A stretch of DNA of 64,000 bases, taken from Sellimonas catena (GTDB lineage: Bacteria > Bacillota > Clostridia > Lachnospirales > Lachnospiraceae). Position 1 is the first letter of the stretch; each line of letters starts with the position of its first letter. Made by a program: the position numbers and the translations under genes. Below, in pieces: positions 14,646-26,523 of the stretch. Under the pieces are notes generated by a model. That model was not told the DNA's origin. It was given only the letters and a program-made list of their open reading frames with translations, and searched no databases. The stretch lies in NCBI RefSeq assembly GCF_045063725.1, contig NZ_CP173695.1. The stretch is one strand, 5' to 3'.

Positions 14646-15785
14646 TTAACACTTAACGGCGCCATATACATCAAATTCCTTCCAGTCCATGGCAAGGGCC
14701 CTGGTCAGGTTTTCCTCCATCCGCAAAAGCTGGCTGCCGGTAAATCCCTGGCAGGCGGCATAGAAGGGTGCCTCGTTCATGGCATAGTAAAGGTCATGGG
14801 CCGTGCAGGCCTGTTCCCCGTTCTGTGCCACATACATCTCCACCACTTCATTACGGATCGCCGCCTTGATCTTCAGCTTTTTCATCAGTAACCTTAAGCA
14901 GTTCACCGGGTTATGGATCTCAATTTCCAGAAGCGCTGCCAGACGCTCTGTGGCATCCTTGTATCTTGCATATACTTCTTTCAAATTGTTGCGGTAATCC
15001 AGGATCGTGCTGTGGTTCCTGTGCGCCAGAGTGATCGGGCTTCCCAGACTGAGCGTATGGTTGTTCCCGTCTGTCAGCAGCATAGGATACAGATTGACAC
15101 CGCTGGCTGCGACATCAGAAGTGGTCAGGCGCAGCGCCGGTGTAATATTCTTTCTGCTTACTCCGTACCGGTCCAGCGCATCCCTGTAGGTGTCCAGAAG
15201 CTCCTGGTTCCCGGAAAGCGTCCACATGGCACTCATGACGGAATGGTCATAGGTTCCGGAGCCTTCCAGATAAGCGCTTCCCTTGAAATTCGTGTGCAGA
15301 TATTCGCTGGTCATCTCAAAGATTGCTTTCATGTCCAGTACGCTGTAATCATGGGCGTCTCCCCCGTGGACTGCAGAGACTTTTCCATCCGCAATCTTGA
15401 TGAGGCATTCCCCTTTCGCTGCTTTCAGGCAGCAATTCACAACCTTTGCATAAGTTGCCAGATCCAGCTTTCGCAGGCCGTCCCCGCCGATACCGGCACG
15501 TCCTAAGATTGTCTGGATTGCACAGTTCCGGACCGGATATGCCTCGCCTCGTACCTTCAGTACAAGCCGGGTGTGCTTTTCCGTATCCTTCAGGATTTCC
15601 TCCATCTCTGCGTCTCCGTTATCCAGATTGTCCGCCTCTTTTTCAAGCGGCACCAGCCGGAGGGCCCGGATGGGCTTGCGGATCCACTCTGAGGCTTTCC
15701 CTCTTCTTGAAAGAAAATCAAGCATCTCCTCTGCCGTGGCAAATGTCTTTTCAAAACCATCTGCGTAAACCATTGTTTCATTCAT
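14646..15785 (-). CDS. DUF932-family plasmid/phage protein
   Basis: The 379-residue protein includes the features I associate with DUF932 proteins of plasmids and phages: an early YPVRNCAIQTILGRAGIGGD segment and the central VMSAMWTLSGNQELLDTYRD and LGSPITLAHRNHSTILDYRN parts. The function of the family is unknown; it often sits with recombination genes. It is the first large gene behind the structured leader (15861-16116). ATG 15785 has AAAGGTGG 8 nt upstream and overlaps (ATGA) the stop of a leader ORF; a GTG at 15797 is a weaker alternative. Confidence 0.75.
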   Translation of the reverse strand: MNETMVYADGFEKTFATAEEMLDFLSRRGKASEWIRKPIRALRLVPLEKEADNLDNGDAEMEEILKDTEKHTRLVLKVRGEAYPVRNCAIQTILGRAGIGGDGLRKLDLATYAKVVNCCLKAAKGECLIKIADGKVSAVHGGDAHDYSVLDMKAIFEMTSEYLHTNFKGSAYLEGSGTYDHSVMSAMWTLSGNQELLDTYRDALDRYGVSRKNITPALRLTTSDVAASGVNLYPMLLTDGNNHTLSLGSPITLAHRNHSTILDYRNNLKEVYARYKDATERLAALLEIEIHNPVNCLRLLMKKLKIKAAIRNEVVEMYVAQNGEQACTAHDLYYAMNEAPFYAACQGFTGSQLLRMEENLTRALAMDWKEFDVYGAVKC

Positions 15786-16072
15786 TGTTTCTTCCACCTT
15801 TCTTTAAAATAATTATCCATAAACAGCCGAAGCTGATTGTGGCAGGCCACATACATACACAAAAATCCGGCAGAAACATTTTCTTCCGGATAAACGGCAA
15901 CAAAAAAGGATGAGCAGAGAAACCTCTTGTTTTCTCCATTCATCCTTTTCCAATCTGGTTCTTCACCGATAAAACAAAAAAAGTGCCACACAGCCATTTC
16001 AGGCATACGGTGACACTTCACTACAAACATAAACAACTTATGCCGGGAAAAGCTCCTGCTTTTCCTCTTCAT
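15782..16072 (-). other. Possible leader ORF running through the hairpin leader
   Basis: A 96-codon frame stays open from 16072 to 15782 across all three terminator-like hairpins, and its TGA overlaps the ATG of DUF932. It has several in-frame ATGs; the one encoding MNGENKRFLCSSFF follows GGAAAAGG, but very closely, and none has an ideal ribosome site. The sequence is Cys/Phe-rich and matches no family. It may be chance, or a translated leader whose ribosomes disrupt the hairpins. Confidence 0.3.
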
Positions 16073-16116
16073 GTACGGGATTTCTCAAAATCCCAAAACA
16101 TGATCCCCCGCCGGGG
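15861..16116 (-). promoter_or_regulatory. Multi-hairpin leader with three successive terminator-like structures
   Basis: Read on the minus strand from the promoter at 16143-16171, the leader has CCCC/GGGG (16106-16116), a 7-bp GGGATTT/AAATCCC hairpin (16077-16094) and an 8-bp GGAAAAGC/GCTTTTCC hairpin (16046-16065). Then come three stems followed by T-runs: 16018-15981 (9 bp with one wobble, then 7 T), 15949-15904 (10 bp plus an inner 6 bp, then T6) and 15891-15865 (6 bp plus an inner 5 bp, then T5). The region suggests attenuation of the DNA-processing operon, relieved by antitermination or by translation. Confidence 0.7.
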
Positions 16117-16142
16117 AACGCATAAAAAAGAACTATATCAGT

Positions 16143-16171
16143 ATAGTAGCACAGGATATAGGTGCTGTCAA
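16143..16171 (-). promoter_or_regulatory. Strong promoter of the DNA-processing operon
   Basis: On the minus strand TTGACA (16171-16166) and TACTAT (16148-16143) are separated by exactly 17 bp. The imperfect palindrome ACTAT-ATCAGT-ATAGT overlaps the -10, a natural site for repressor binding by either Xre protein. Expected start of transcription is near 16136, leaving a leader of about 350 nt. Confidence 0.8.
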
Positions 16172-16215
16172 TTTGTTTTATACTATATATGGTATGCAAT
16201 AACGGTATAAATATC

Positions 16216-16422
16216 CTATTTTGTGGTTTTTGTTTCCTCCTCGCTGACAAACGTGATCTGTCTTGCCATAAATTCCTCACAGCTTGTCAGAGTTTTTCCA
16301 TGCTTCTTCAGTTCCTCACTGGCATTTTGATTACATCGTTCTTCAAAGATACATCCCTCACAGTTGTTTGCCAGCGCCCTGCGGACCCATTTCAATTCTT
16401 CCTGCGTACCTATGATTTTCAT
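16216..16422 (-). CDS. Small Cys-containing hypothetical protein
   Basis: The 68-residue protein MKIIGTQEELKWVRRALANN continues with CEGCIFEERCNQ and later LTSCEEFMA, giving four cysteines that could form a small zinc site. It starts at ATG 16422 (weak AGGTG upstream) and lies upstream of the DNA-processing promoter on the same strand, opposed to the second Xre gene. No function is known. Similar tiny cysteine proteins are common in Lachnospiraceae elements; that statement is recollection, not a search. Confidence 0.6.
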   Translation of the reverse strand: MKIIGTQEELKWVRRALANNCEGCIFEERCNQNASEELKKHGKTLTSCEEFMARQITFVSEEETKTTK

Positions 16423-16619
16423 TAAAAACACCTCATTAACATCATACCCTAAAACAGCGCTTCTATCACATTTTTTTGCAATCAGGTATATAGCAGTAAA
16501 TTCTGGTTATATTCCGTAATATAAGCATTTATATAGTGAATAACTCTATTTTATTCCGTAATTTGCCGGAAGTAAATAGTTTAAAATCGAAGGAAGATGT
16601 AGGAAGAGAGGTGGATGAC

Positions 16620-16937
16620 ATGGAGAAAAAATTTATCGGTGACAGGATTACCGAACTGCGGATAAAAAAGAATGTATCCGAATATCAGATGAGCCTGGAT
16701 CTCGGCAAAAACAAAAGTTACATCCAGTCCATTTCTTCCGGGCGCTCCCTGCCTACCATGGAGAACTTCCTGGAAATCTGCGAATATCTGGAAGTAACTC
16801 CCTGCCAGTTCTTCGATACAGCTCTTCACAATCTTCCTCTATACGAAAAAGCGGCTGACTTATTAAAGCAGCTCGACGATGAGGATATGATCGCTGTAAT
16901 CAGTATACTACATCGGCTCGCTGCCAGACATAAATAA
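16620..16937 (+). CDS. Second Xre-family HTH regulator
   Basis: The 105-residue protein has the HTH in residues 3-65: IGDRITELRIKKNVSEYQMS, then LDLGKNKSYIQSISSGRSLP, and LEICEYLEVTPCQFFD. A helical tail (EKAADLLKQLDDEDMIAVIS) follows. Start 16620 has GAGAGGTGGATGAC; the frame is open back to 16536 without a site. It is divergent from the small Cys protein and the DNA-processing promoter and is followed by a strong terminator, as expected of a repressor controlling the replication/recombination operon or excision. Confidence 0.85.
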   Translation: MEKKFIGDRITELRIKKNVSEYQMSLDLGKNKSYIQSISSGRSLPTMENFLEICEYLEVTPCQFFDTALHNLPLYEKAADLLKQLDDEDMIAVISILHRLAARHK

Positions 16938-16946
16938 TTTTCAGAG

Positions 16947-16970
16947 GCTGTCCACACGGACAGCTTTTTT
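16947..16970 (+). terminator. Intrinsic terminator after the Xre gene
   Basis: GCTGTCC (16947-16953) and GGACAGC (16958-16964) form a perfect stem with a 4-nt loop, followed by TTTTTTTCTATTTTTT. It is the clearest terminator of the element. Confidence 0.9.
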
Positions 16971-17215
16971 TCTATTTTTTTACACATTCTGCATTTTCTC
17001 CGCTATTTTCCTTACAAATGGCAAAGTCCATAAAGTACCTTGAAAATTTCATACACTCCCGGAAGAGGGATACGGGTGCCTGCAGATAGTGCAGCATGAT
17101 GCGTGCCTGCAGGCTTTAAGATTGCATAGCAACGCCGAAGACGCGGCTTGAGAAGGCGCAGGAACTGGCTTCTGGAAGAGAAACATTAAATAATGATCAT
17201 CAGGGAGGTATCAAT

Positions 17216-17437
17216 ACGAAAAAATCTGAGACATACGCATCCGTGTTTAAAAACTATCCGGATGTCGTTACTGTAGAACAAATGAGTGAAATGTTAGGTA
17301 TCAGCACGAAGACTGCCTATAAACTTTTGAAAGAGAATAAAATCAAACATTTTATGATCGGCAGGATTTATAAGATACCGAAATATTACATTCTTACATA
17401 TCTGGAAATTCTTGACCAGAAAAACAGCAACCCGTGA
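17216..17437 (+). CDS. Excisionase-like small HTH protein, apparently with a non-ATG start
   Basis: The core VVTVEQMSEMLGISTKTAYK and LLKENKIKHFMIGRIYKIPK is an excisionase/MerR-type winged helix, as expected next to an integrase. The only canonical start is a GTG at 17243, with no ribosome site. A perfect GGGAGG at 17203-17208 instead lies 7 nt before an in-frame ACG (17216), giving KKSETYASVFKNYPDVVTVE as the N-terminus (73 residues). The gene may use ACG or be a decayed start; the frame is open upstream to 17120. Between the Xre terminator and this gene (16971-17200) I see only a GCCTGCA/TGCAGGC inverted repeat. Confidence 0.75.
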   Translation, partial: TKKSETYASVFKNYPDVVTVEQMSEMLGISTKTAYKLLKENKIKHFMIGRIYKIPKYYILTYLEILDQKNSNP

Positions 17438-17475
17438 ATTCTGCAACAGGTACTGCCAATTTTGTGCCAGAGTGG

Positions 17476-17481
17476 TATAAT
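17476..17481 (+). promoter_or_regulatory. Extended -10 promoter of the integrase gene
   Basis: TGGTATAAT at 17473-17481 is an extended -10 without a good -35. The flanking direct repeats TGCCAATTTTGTG (17454-17466) and TGCCAATATGTG (17487-17498) could be arm-type integrase sites that would let integrase repress its own promoter. The first statement is sequence, the second inference. Confidence 0.5.
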
Positions 17482-17534
17482 ATCAATGCCAATATGTGAA
17501 AGTTGACTGTTACCCTGTAAAGGAGGTTTGATTA

Positions 17535-19043
17535 ATGGTAGCAGGTCATCTTCGAAAACAGAATGGCATTTACCAGATGATATTATGTTACAAGGACACA
17601 AATAATAAGCGATGCAGCAAGTCTATCAGCACCGGGCTTCCGATAAAAGGAAATAAAACAAAAGCGGAAGCGCTTCTGGAGCAGACAAGGAAAGAATTTA
17701 TACCGCCGATATGGAACAAGGATACATATGTCCATATATATATTTCTCAATGGCTGAAATTTGCTCCACTTGAGGCGATTGAATTTTCCCAGTACAAGCT
17801 GCACATTGCTCAGTGGATCGTACCGTATTTTAAAGAGCAGGTCCTCACTATTGAGCAACTTTCCGTACAGGATTTGGAACAATACTTTTTATTTCTCAGA
17901 AAAGCAGATAATCCGCAAATGGCAAGTACCCGGCAGCTTATTTCTACCAGCCACCATATTTTACTGATGGCTTTCAGCCATGCAGTCAACTGCGGTTGGA
18001 TCGAGCAAAACCCATTAACTTCGATTAATCCGGAGACTGGGAAGGGAGAAATCCTGTTTGCAGATTTTATTTTGAAATGGCTGACAGTTGTCAAGTACCA
18101 GGTGCAGGATACAACCTATGCCGGATACCGCACTAATGTAGTAAAAAGAATTGAGCCATATTTCCGTGAGAAAGGCTACACGTTAAATGAGCTTTCAGAC
18201 AATCCGGAGTACATTCAGGAATATTATACCTATGAGCTGGAAAAACGGCATGTAAAGCCAAATACCGTCATCAGACGCCATGCTAATATCCACAGCAGCC
18301 TTGAGTATGCAGTCCAACTGAAACTGCTGAAGGATAATCCTGCTAATCGGGTAAGCAGACCGGAAGAAAATACTTACGAGGCAAAATATTACTCGGTGGA
18401 AGAAATGATGCAGTTATTTAAAGCTGCACATGGTGATCCGCTGGAAATATGCATCTTCTTGGCGGCATTTTACGGTATGCGTCGTAGTGAAGCATTAGGC
18501 GTCCGGTGGTCCAGCATTGATCTGGTAAACAAAACGATTACTGTGAACCATGTAGTCACAGATGTTTACATTGACGGACATTGCCAGCGTGTAATGAAAG
18601 ATAGAACAAAATCGAAGTCAAGCACTCGTACACTGCCACTGGTTCCTCAATTTGAGCAAGCCTTGAAATATGTTTATCAGAAACAGCATTATGAGCAATA
18701 TGTATGTGGTGATTCCTACTGCAAAGAATATCTGGATTACGTCAATAAGAATGAGACTGGCGAGCTTTTGAAACCAGGATACGTGTCAGATCATTTCCAG
18801 CTTATTTTAAAAAAGAATGGTCTGCGTAAAATTCGGTTTCATGATCTACGTCATAGTTGTGCTTCATTGCTGTATTCTGCTGGCGAAGACCTAAAGGCTA
18901 TTCAAAAATGGTTAGGGCATAGCACAATTTCTACTACAGCGAATATTTATACGCATTTTGATTACAACAAGAAAATCAAGACGGCAAATGCAATGTCCGA
19001 AACCTTGCCGACAAATATTTTACCGGGCATTGAAGCTCACTAA
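17535..19043 (+). CDS. int: Tyrosine recombinase/integrase of the element
   Basis: The 502-residue enzyme ends in a catalytic domain with Arg in FLAAFYGMRRSEALGVRWSS, His-x-x-Arg in IRFHDLRHSCASLLYSAGED, the GHS motif KWLGHSTISTTANIYTHFDY and the nucleophilic Tyr in YTHFDY. The N-terminus (HLRKQNGIYQMILCYKDTNN) is an AP2-like arm-binding domain. Between them are two successive SAM-like core-binding segments, residues 65-170 (YISQWLKFAPLEAIEFSQYK onward) and 178-275 (FADFILKWLTVVKYQVQDTT onward), which explains a length about 100 residues above the usual 380-405. AAAGGAGGTTTGATTA precedes the ATG. It stops 46 bp from the 3' end of tRNA-Leu, the probable attachment site. Confidence 0.93.
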   Translation: MVAGHLRKQNGIYQMILCYKDTNNKRCSKSISTGLPIKGNKTKAEALLEQTRKEFIPPIWNKDTYVHIYISQWLKFAPLEAIEFSQYKLHIAQWIVPYFKEQVLTIEQLSVQDLEQYFLFLRKADNPQMASTRQLISTSHHILLMAFSHAVNCGWIEQNPLTSINPETGKGEILFADFILKWLTVVKYQVQDTTYAGYRTNVVKRIEPYFREKGYTLNELSDNPEYIQEYYTYELEKRHVKPNTVIRRHANIHSSLEYAVQLKLLKDNPANRVSRPEENTYEAKYYSVEEMMQLFKAAHGDPLEICIFLAAFYGMRRSEALGVRWSSIDLVNKTITVNHVVTDVYIDGHCQRVMKDRTKSKSSTRTLPLVPQFEQALKYVYQKQHYEQYVCGDSYCKEYLDYVNKNETGELLKPGYVSDHFQLILKKNGLRKIRFHDLRHSCASLLYSAGEDLKAIQKWLGHSTISTTANIYTHFDYNKKIKTANAMSETLPTNILPGIEAH

Positions 19044-19052
19044 AAAGAAAAA

Positions 19053-19082
19053 AGACTAAAACAGGATGTCTTAGTCTCTTTT
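19053..19082. terminator. Bidirectional terminator between integrase and tRNA-Leu
   Basis: AGACTAA (19053-19059) pairs with TTAGTCT (19071-19077). On the minus strand the stem is followed by TTTTTTCTTTTTAG and can end the rRNA/tRNA transcript; on the + strand it is followed by CTTTTA and can end the integrase transcript. Confidence 0.8.
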
Positions 19083-19088
19083 ACTTAA

Positions 19089-19174
19089 TGCCGGTGGCCG
19101 GACTCGAACCGGCACGGAAATTACTCTCCGAAGGATTTTAAGTCCTTTGCGTCTGCCAATTCCGCCACACCGGC
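19089..19174 (-). tRNA. tRNA-Leu (anticodon TAA), element attachment site
   Basis: The acceptor stem GCCGGTG/CACCGGC, a class II variable arm, the T loop GGTTCGAGTCC and the anticodon loop CTTAAAA are all intact. CCA is not encoded. The integrase gene converges on its 3' end, so the crossover probably lies in or near the 3' half of this tRNA. The other att copy must lie left of the window. Confidence 0.93.
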
Positions 19175-19294
19175 AAATATGTGTACATCTAATCCATGAA
19201 AACCACCTCAAAAAATGGAGGGATGTTTTGGAGGGATGCAAACACATTTGCAAAATATGAAGTTTTAAATTCCTTGATTTTTCAAGGAAAATCC

Positions 19295-19361
19295 GCCACA
19301 GCTTAACAATCCATCCACTGGATTTTAAGTCCTGTGCGTCTGCCAGTTCCGCCACTGTGGC
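19295..19361 (-). pseudogene. Degenerate tRNA-Leu(TAA) lacking the T arm
   Basis: The 5' part (GCCACAGTGGCGGAACTGGC, then AGACGCACAGGACTTAAAAT) is a normal tRNA-Leu acceptor/D/anticodon region, and a matching 3' acceptor CTGTGGC is present. Between them only about 18 nt replace the variable arm and T arm, and no TTCGA loop exists. It cannot fold as a standard tRNA. It is about 85% identical in the 5' half to the neighbouring intact tRNA-Leu. Confidence 0.8.
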
Positions 19362-19383
19362 ATATTTCACACAGACGTGTGAA

Positions 19384-19456
19384 TGGGGCCTATAGGGCTC
19401 GAACCTATGACCCTCTGCTTGTAAGGCAGATGCTCTCCCAGCTGAGCTAAGACCCC
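19384..19456 (-). tRNA. tRNA-Val (TAC)
   Basis: Acceptor GGGGTCT/AGGCCCC with a U-G pair, anticodon stem TCTGC-CTTACAA-GCAGA, T loop GGTTCGAGCCC, discriminator A. Seventh tRNA of the run downstream of the 23S gene. Confidence 0.93.
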
Positions 19457-19485
19457 AAATAAATAACAATATTTAAATTAAAAAG

Positions 19486-19559
19486 CGACCCGGATGGGAC
19501 TCGAACCCACGACCTCCGCCGTGACAGGGCGGCGCTCTAACCAACTGAGCCACCGGGCC
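19486..19559 (-). tRNA. tRNA-Asp (GTC)
   Basis: Acceptor GGCCCGG/CCGGGTC, anticodon loop CTGTCAC, discriminator G typical of Asp, T loop GGTTCGAGTCC. Confidence 0.95.
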
Positions 19560-19581
19560 ATATTGTTTACCTTTATTAAAG

Positions 19582-19655
19582 TGGACCTTCAGGGACTCGA
19601 ACCCGGGACCGATCGGTTATGAGCCGATTGCTCTAACCAGCTGAGCTAAAGGTCC
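19582..19655 (-). tRNA. tRNA-Met (CAT), elongator type
   Basis: Acceptor GGACCTT/AAGGTCC, anticodon loop CTCATAA. The absence of the three G-C pairs of initiator tRNA and a normal first acceptor pair indicate the elongator form. Confidence 0.92.
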
Positions 19656-19684
19656 ACAATTTTAGTGTCCCCTTTAAAGGAACA

Positions 19685-19757
19685 AGCCAACGATCGGACT
19701 CGAACCGATAACCTGCTGATTACAAATCAGCTGCTCTGCCAATTGAGCCACGTTGGC
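19685..19757 (-). tRNA. tRNA-Thr (TGT)
   Basis: Acceptor GCCAACG/CGTTGGC, anticodon stem GCTGA-TTTGTAA-TCAGC, T loop GGTTCGAGTCC. Confidence 0.93.
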
Positions 19758-19787
19758 GTTTTATTCTTAAGTTACAATTAACTTAAA

Positions 19788-19859
19788 TGACTCCGACGGG
19801 AATCGAACCCGTGTTACCGCCGTGAAAGGGCGATGTCTTAACCGCTTGACCACGGAGCC
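19788..19859 (-). tRNA. tRNA-Glu (TTC)
   Basis: Acceptor GGCTCCG/CGGAGTC, anticodon loop CTTTCAC, T loop GGTTCGATTCC, discriminator A. Confidence 0.94.
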
Positions 19860-19881
19860 ATTCTTTCCTTATAAAGGAAAA

Positions 19882-19954
19882 CTCCCCCTGTTGGACTTGA
19901 ACCAACGACACTGCGGTTAACAGCCGCATGCTCTACCGACTGAGCTAAGGAGGA
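19882..19954 (-). tRNA. tRNA-Asn (GTT)
   Basis: Acceptor TCCTCCT/AGGGGGA, anticodon loop CTGTTAA, T loop GGTTCAAGTCC, discriminator G as usual for Asn. First tRNA after the 23S gene, with no 5S in between. Confidence 0.94.
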
Positions 19955-20037
19955 ATATTCAAGATACTTCATGTACCTTCAAAACCACATATAAGTCCAC
20001 TTCTTTGTCATCCTGCTTTTTCCTATCCACCATTCCT

Positions 20038-22926
<2,889 letters not shown>

Positions 22927-23128
22927 AACTTTGACTTGAGACCGGGATGATCTCTCGTCTCACATACCTAGCGTGATATGTGTTGGTCGATAGTGCAGAT
23001 CTTTTGATCTGCCGTTGTTCTCAATAATGTGTTCACATTACCTCGGATGTCTTGATATTTCTATTTGTGTTCTTATATGCGGTTTTCAAGGTACATTTTC
23101 ATATCTTACGGACCGTTTCCGATCCGAG

Positions 23129-23201
23129 TGGAGAATACGAGATTCGAACTCGTGACCTCCTGCTTGCAAGGCAGGCGCTCTCCCAACTGAGCTAATCCCC
23201 C
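23129..23201 (-). tRNA. tRNA-Ala (TGC) in the rRNA spacer
   Basis: Acceptor GGGGGAT/ATTCTCC, anticodon loop CTTGCAA, T loop AGTTCGAATCT. It lies between tRNA-Ile and 23S, the common spacer pair. Confidence 0.95.
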
Positions 23202-23221
23202 GTATATAGTTTTTGTTTAAG

Positions 23222-23281
23222 TTGTGATGGGCTTAAGTGGGCCTTACCTCCTCAGCCTCATCTTTCATTCTTAAATTGTGA

Positions 23282-23294
<13 letters not shown>
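23222..23294. repeat. Direct repeat of the tRNA-Ile 3' end in the spacer
   Basis: TTGTGATGGGCTTAAGTGG occurs at 23222-23240 and again at 23276-23294, where it is the 3' end of tRNA-Ile. The 54-bp offset suggests a tandem duplication or recombination trace within the rRNA spacer. Confidence 0.8.
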
Positions 23295-23355
<61 letters not shown>

Positions 23356-23400
23356 ACACTTTATATGAAAACGGCTTCCGCCGGTTTCTTCTTTTTTGGA

Positions 23401-23517
23401 GCTGGCGGCCACCTGCTCTCCCACACCGTCTCCAGTGCAGTACCATCGGCCGTCTGGGGCTTAACCATCGTGTTCGGGATGGGTACGGGTGTTTCCCCCA
23501 GGCGCATCACCACCAGC
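23401..23517 (-). rRNA. rrf: 5S ribosomal RNA, located between 16S and tRNA-Ile
   Basis: The 117-nt sequence contains the 5S hallmarks: CCCGTACCCATCCCGAACAC in loop C and CAGACGGCCGATGGTACTGC further on, with GCTGG...CCAGC as closing stem. It sits directly after the 16S gene and not after 23S, which is unusual among bacteria. Confidence 0.94.
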
Positions 23518-23570
23518 AAAGCTCGAGTGCTCTCTTCGATCACTCAACAATAGACAACGTCCCTTACTTC

Positions 23571-25112
<1,542 letters not shown>

Positions 25113-25287
25113 TGTTTGTTCCGGTCAAGATCAACTCTCGCTAATCCATCCCGTTACTGTTGTCTGGTTTGTGGAACTTGAAGTTCCTTGTTCTGAATAA
25201 TTCTCATGAATTTTCAGGGATCGTTGTCTATTGTTCAGTTATCAAAGTTCTTTGTTTTCGTTGCCGCTCTCTCGCGACAGCTATATT

Positions 25288-25316
25288 AGTTTATCACATC
25301 CACTCGTTTCTGTCAA
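25288..25316 (-). promoter_or_regulatory. rRNA promoter P2
   Basis: TTGACA (25316-25311) and TAAACT (25293-25288) are 17 bp apart on the minus strand. An A/T-rich UP-like tract lies upstream. Confidence 0.8.
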
Positions 25317-25399
25317 GCACTTTTTTTATTTTTTTCAACCACGCTCGTCAGTAAGCTGCTGTGATTCCGCTTTTCTGCATCAGCAGTGTAAGCTCGTTT

Positions 25400-25428
25400 A
25401 TTTTACCATCGCAGTTGTGTAATGTCAA
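25400..25428 (-). promoter_or_regulatory. rRNA promoter P1
   Basis: TTGACA (25428-25423) and TAAAAT (25405-25400) are 17 bp apart. Together with P2 it makes a tandem pair 112 bp apart, the usual design for strong growth-rate control. The leader between P2 and 16S (25113-25287) contains no gene. Confidence 0.82.
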
Positions 25429-25459
25429 GAGTTTTTTTGACATTTTTATTCCTGCGAAA

Positions 25460-25548
25460 CGGAGAAAGAGGGATTTGAACCCTCGCGCCGCTATTAACGA
25501 CCTACTCCCTTTCCAGGGGAGCCCCTTCAGCCTCTTGGGTATTTCTCC
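25460..25548 (-). tRNA. tRNA-Ser (GGA)
   Basis: Class II tRNA with acceptor GGAGAAA/TTTCTCC, anticodon loop CTGGAAA, a long variable arm and discriminator G. Confidence 0.93.
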
Positions 25549-25566
25549 AGGACTGTCTGTATAAAG

Positions 25567-25652
25567 CGGAGAGGGTGGGATTCGAACCCACGCGCCCTTG
25601 CGGACAAACAGTTTTCAAGACCGCCTCGTTATGACCACTTCGATACCTCTCC
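25567..25652 (-). tRNA. tRNA-Ser (TGA)
   Basis: Class II tRNA with acceptor GGAGAGG/CCTCTCC, anticodon loop CTTGAAA, a long variable arm and discriminator G. Confidence 0.93.
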
Positions 25653-25803
25653 ATACTGCCGTATTTACAAACATTTTCTGTTCGCTCAGCGAACAATGAT
25701 TATTCTATCAGAAGTGATTCTCCTTGTCAACAAATAATTTACATATTTTGCAACTTTCTTTTCCGGCCTGAAAATGTCTTTCTTCTCAGGGCGCAAACAC
25801 GTT

Positions 25804-26508
25804 TTATTTTAAAAACACTTTCGCAATTTTCAGATCTTCCGGCGTTGTTATTTTAATATTTTTATAGGATCCTTCCACCATCTTTACAGGGTGCTTCATC
25901 ACCATTTCCACAGCCATGGCATCATCTGTCACATGGCTGTGCGGGACAGCCATCATCTTCCGATATGCTTCTATAATCAGCGGCGCCTTGAAAACCTGTG
26001 GTGTCTGTATCATCCACATCTTTTTTCTGTCAGGTGTTTCTTCTGTTTCCAGATTCTCATTAACAATTTTGATCGTGTCTTTTACCGGCATTCCCGCTAC
26101 ACATGCCCCGCTTCGTCTCACCTCTTCATAGGTACGTTTTAATATAGAATCGTCTACAAGAGGTCTGGCTCCGTCATGGATAAATACATAGCTCTCTTCC
26201 TTATCTTTCATCTTGTCAACTATCTGAAGCGCATTCCAGACAGAATCATACCGTTCTTTTCCGCCTTCTGTAATCTGTGTCACTTTCTGAAATCCATAAA
26301 AGTCTACAATTGATTCTCTTACCTGGTCTTTTTCTTCTTTTCCTGATACAAGTATGACCTGATCGATCACTTCTGATTCTTCAAACGCCTTCAATGTATA
26401 ATAAAGTACCGGTTTCCCGCACAAATCCATATACTGCTTTTGAATGGTTCCGCCCATTCTCTTTCCCTGTCCTGCCGCAAGCACGACCGCAATCCCTTTT
26501 GCTTTCAT
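25804..26508 (-). CDS. ispD: 2-C-methyl-D-erythritol 4-phosphate cytidylyltransferase
   Basis: IspD couples CTP to MEP in the non-mevalonate isoprenoid pathway. The 234-residue protein begins MKAKGIAVVLAAGQGKRMGG (nucleotide loop) and has VFIHDGARPLVDDSILKRTY, AGMPVKDTIKIV and IQTPQVFKAPLIIEAYRKMM. These are the family motifs at the expected spacing and length. GCAGGAGGAGCC precedes the ATG, 15 bp after the tsaD stop, so it is the last gene of the tRNA-modification operon. It is not flanked by ispF, so the pathway genes are dispersed. Confidence 0.95.
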   Translation of the reverse strand: MKAKGIAVVLAAGQGKRMGGTIQKQYMDLCGKPVLYYTLKAFEESEVIDQVILVSGKEEKDQVRESIVDFYGFQKVTQITEGGKERYDSVWNALQIVDKMKDKEESYVFIHDGARPLVDDSILKRTYEEVRRSGACVAGMPVKDTIKIVNENLETEETPDRKKMWMIQTPQVFKAPLIIEAYRKMMAVPHSHVTDDAMAVEMVMKHPVKMVEGSYKNIKITTPEDLKIAKVFLK

Positions 26509-26523
26509 GGCTCCTCCTGCTTT

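Noticed and set aside
19071..19469. 132-codon minus-strand ORF
   Set aside because: It reads through tRNA-Leu, the tRNA-Leu pseudogene and tRNA-Val; it is an accidental frame.
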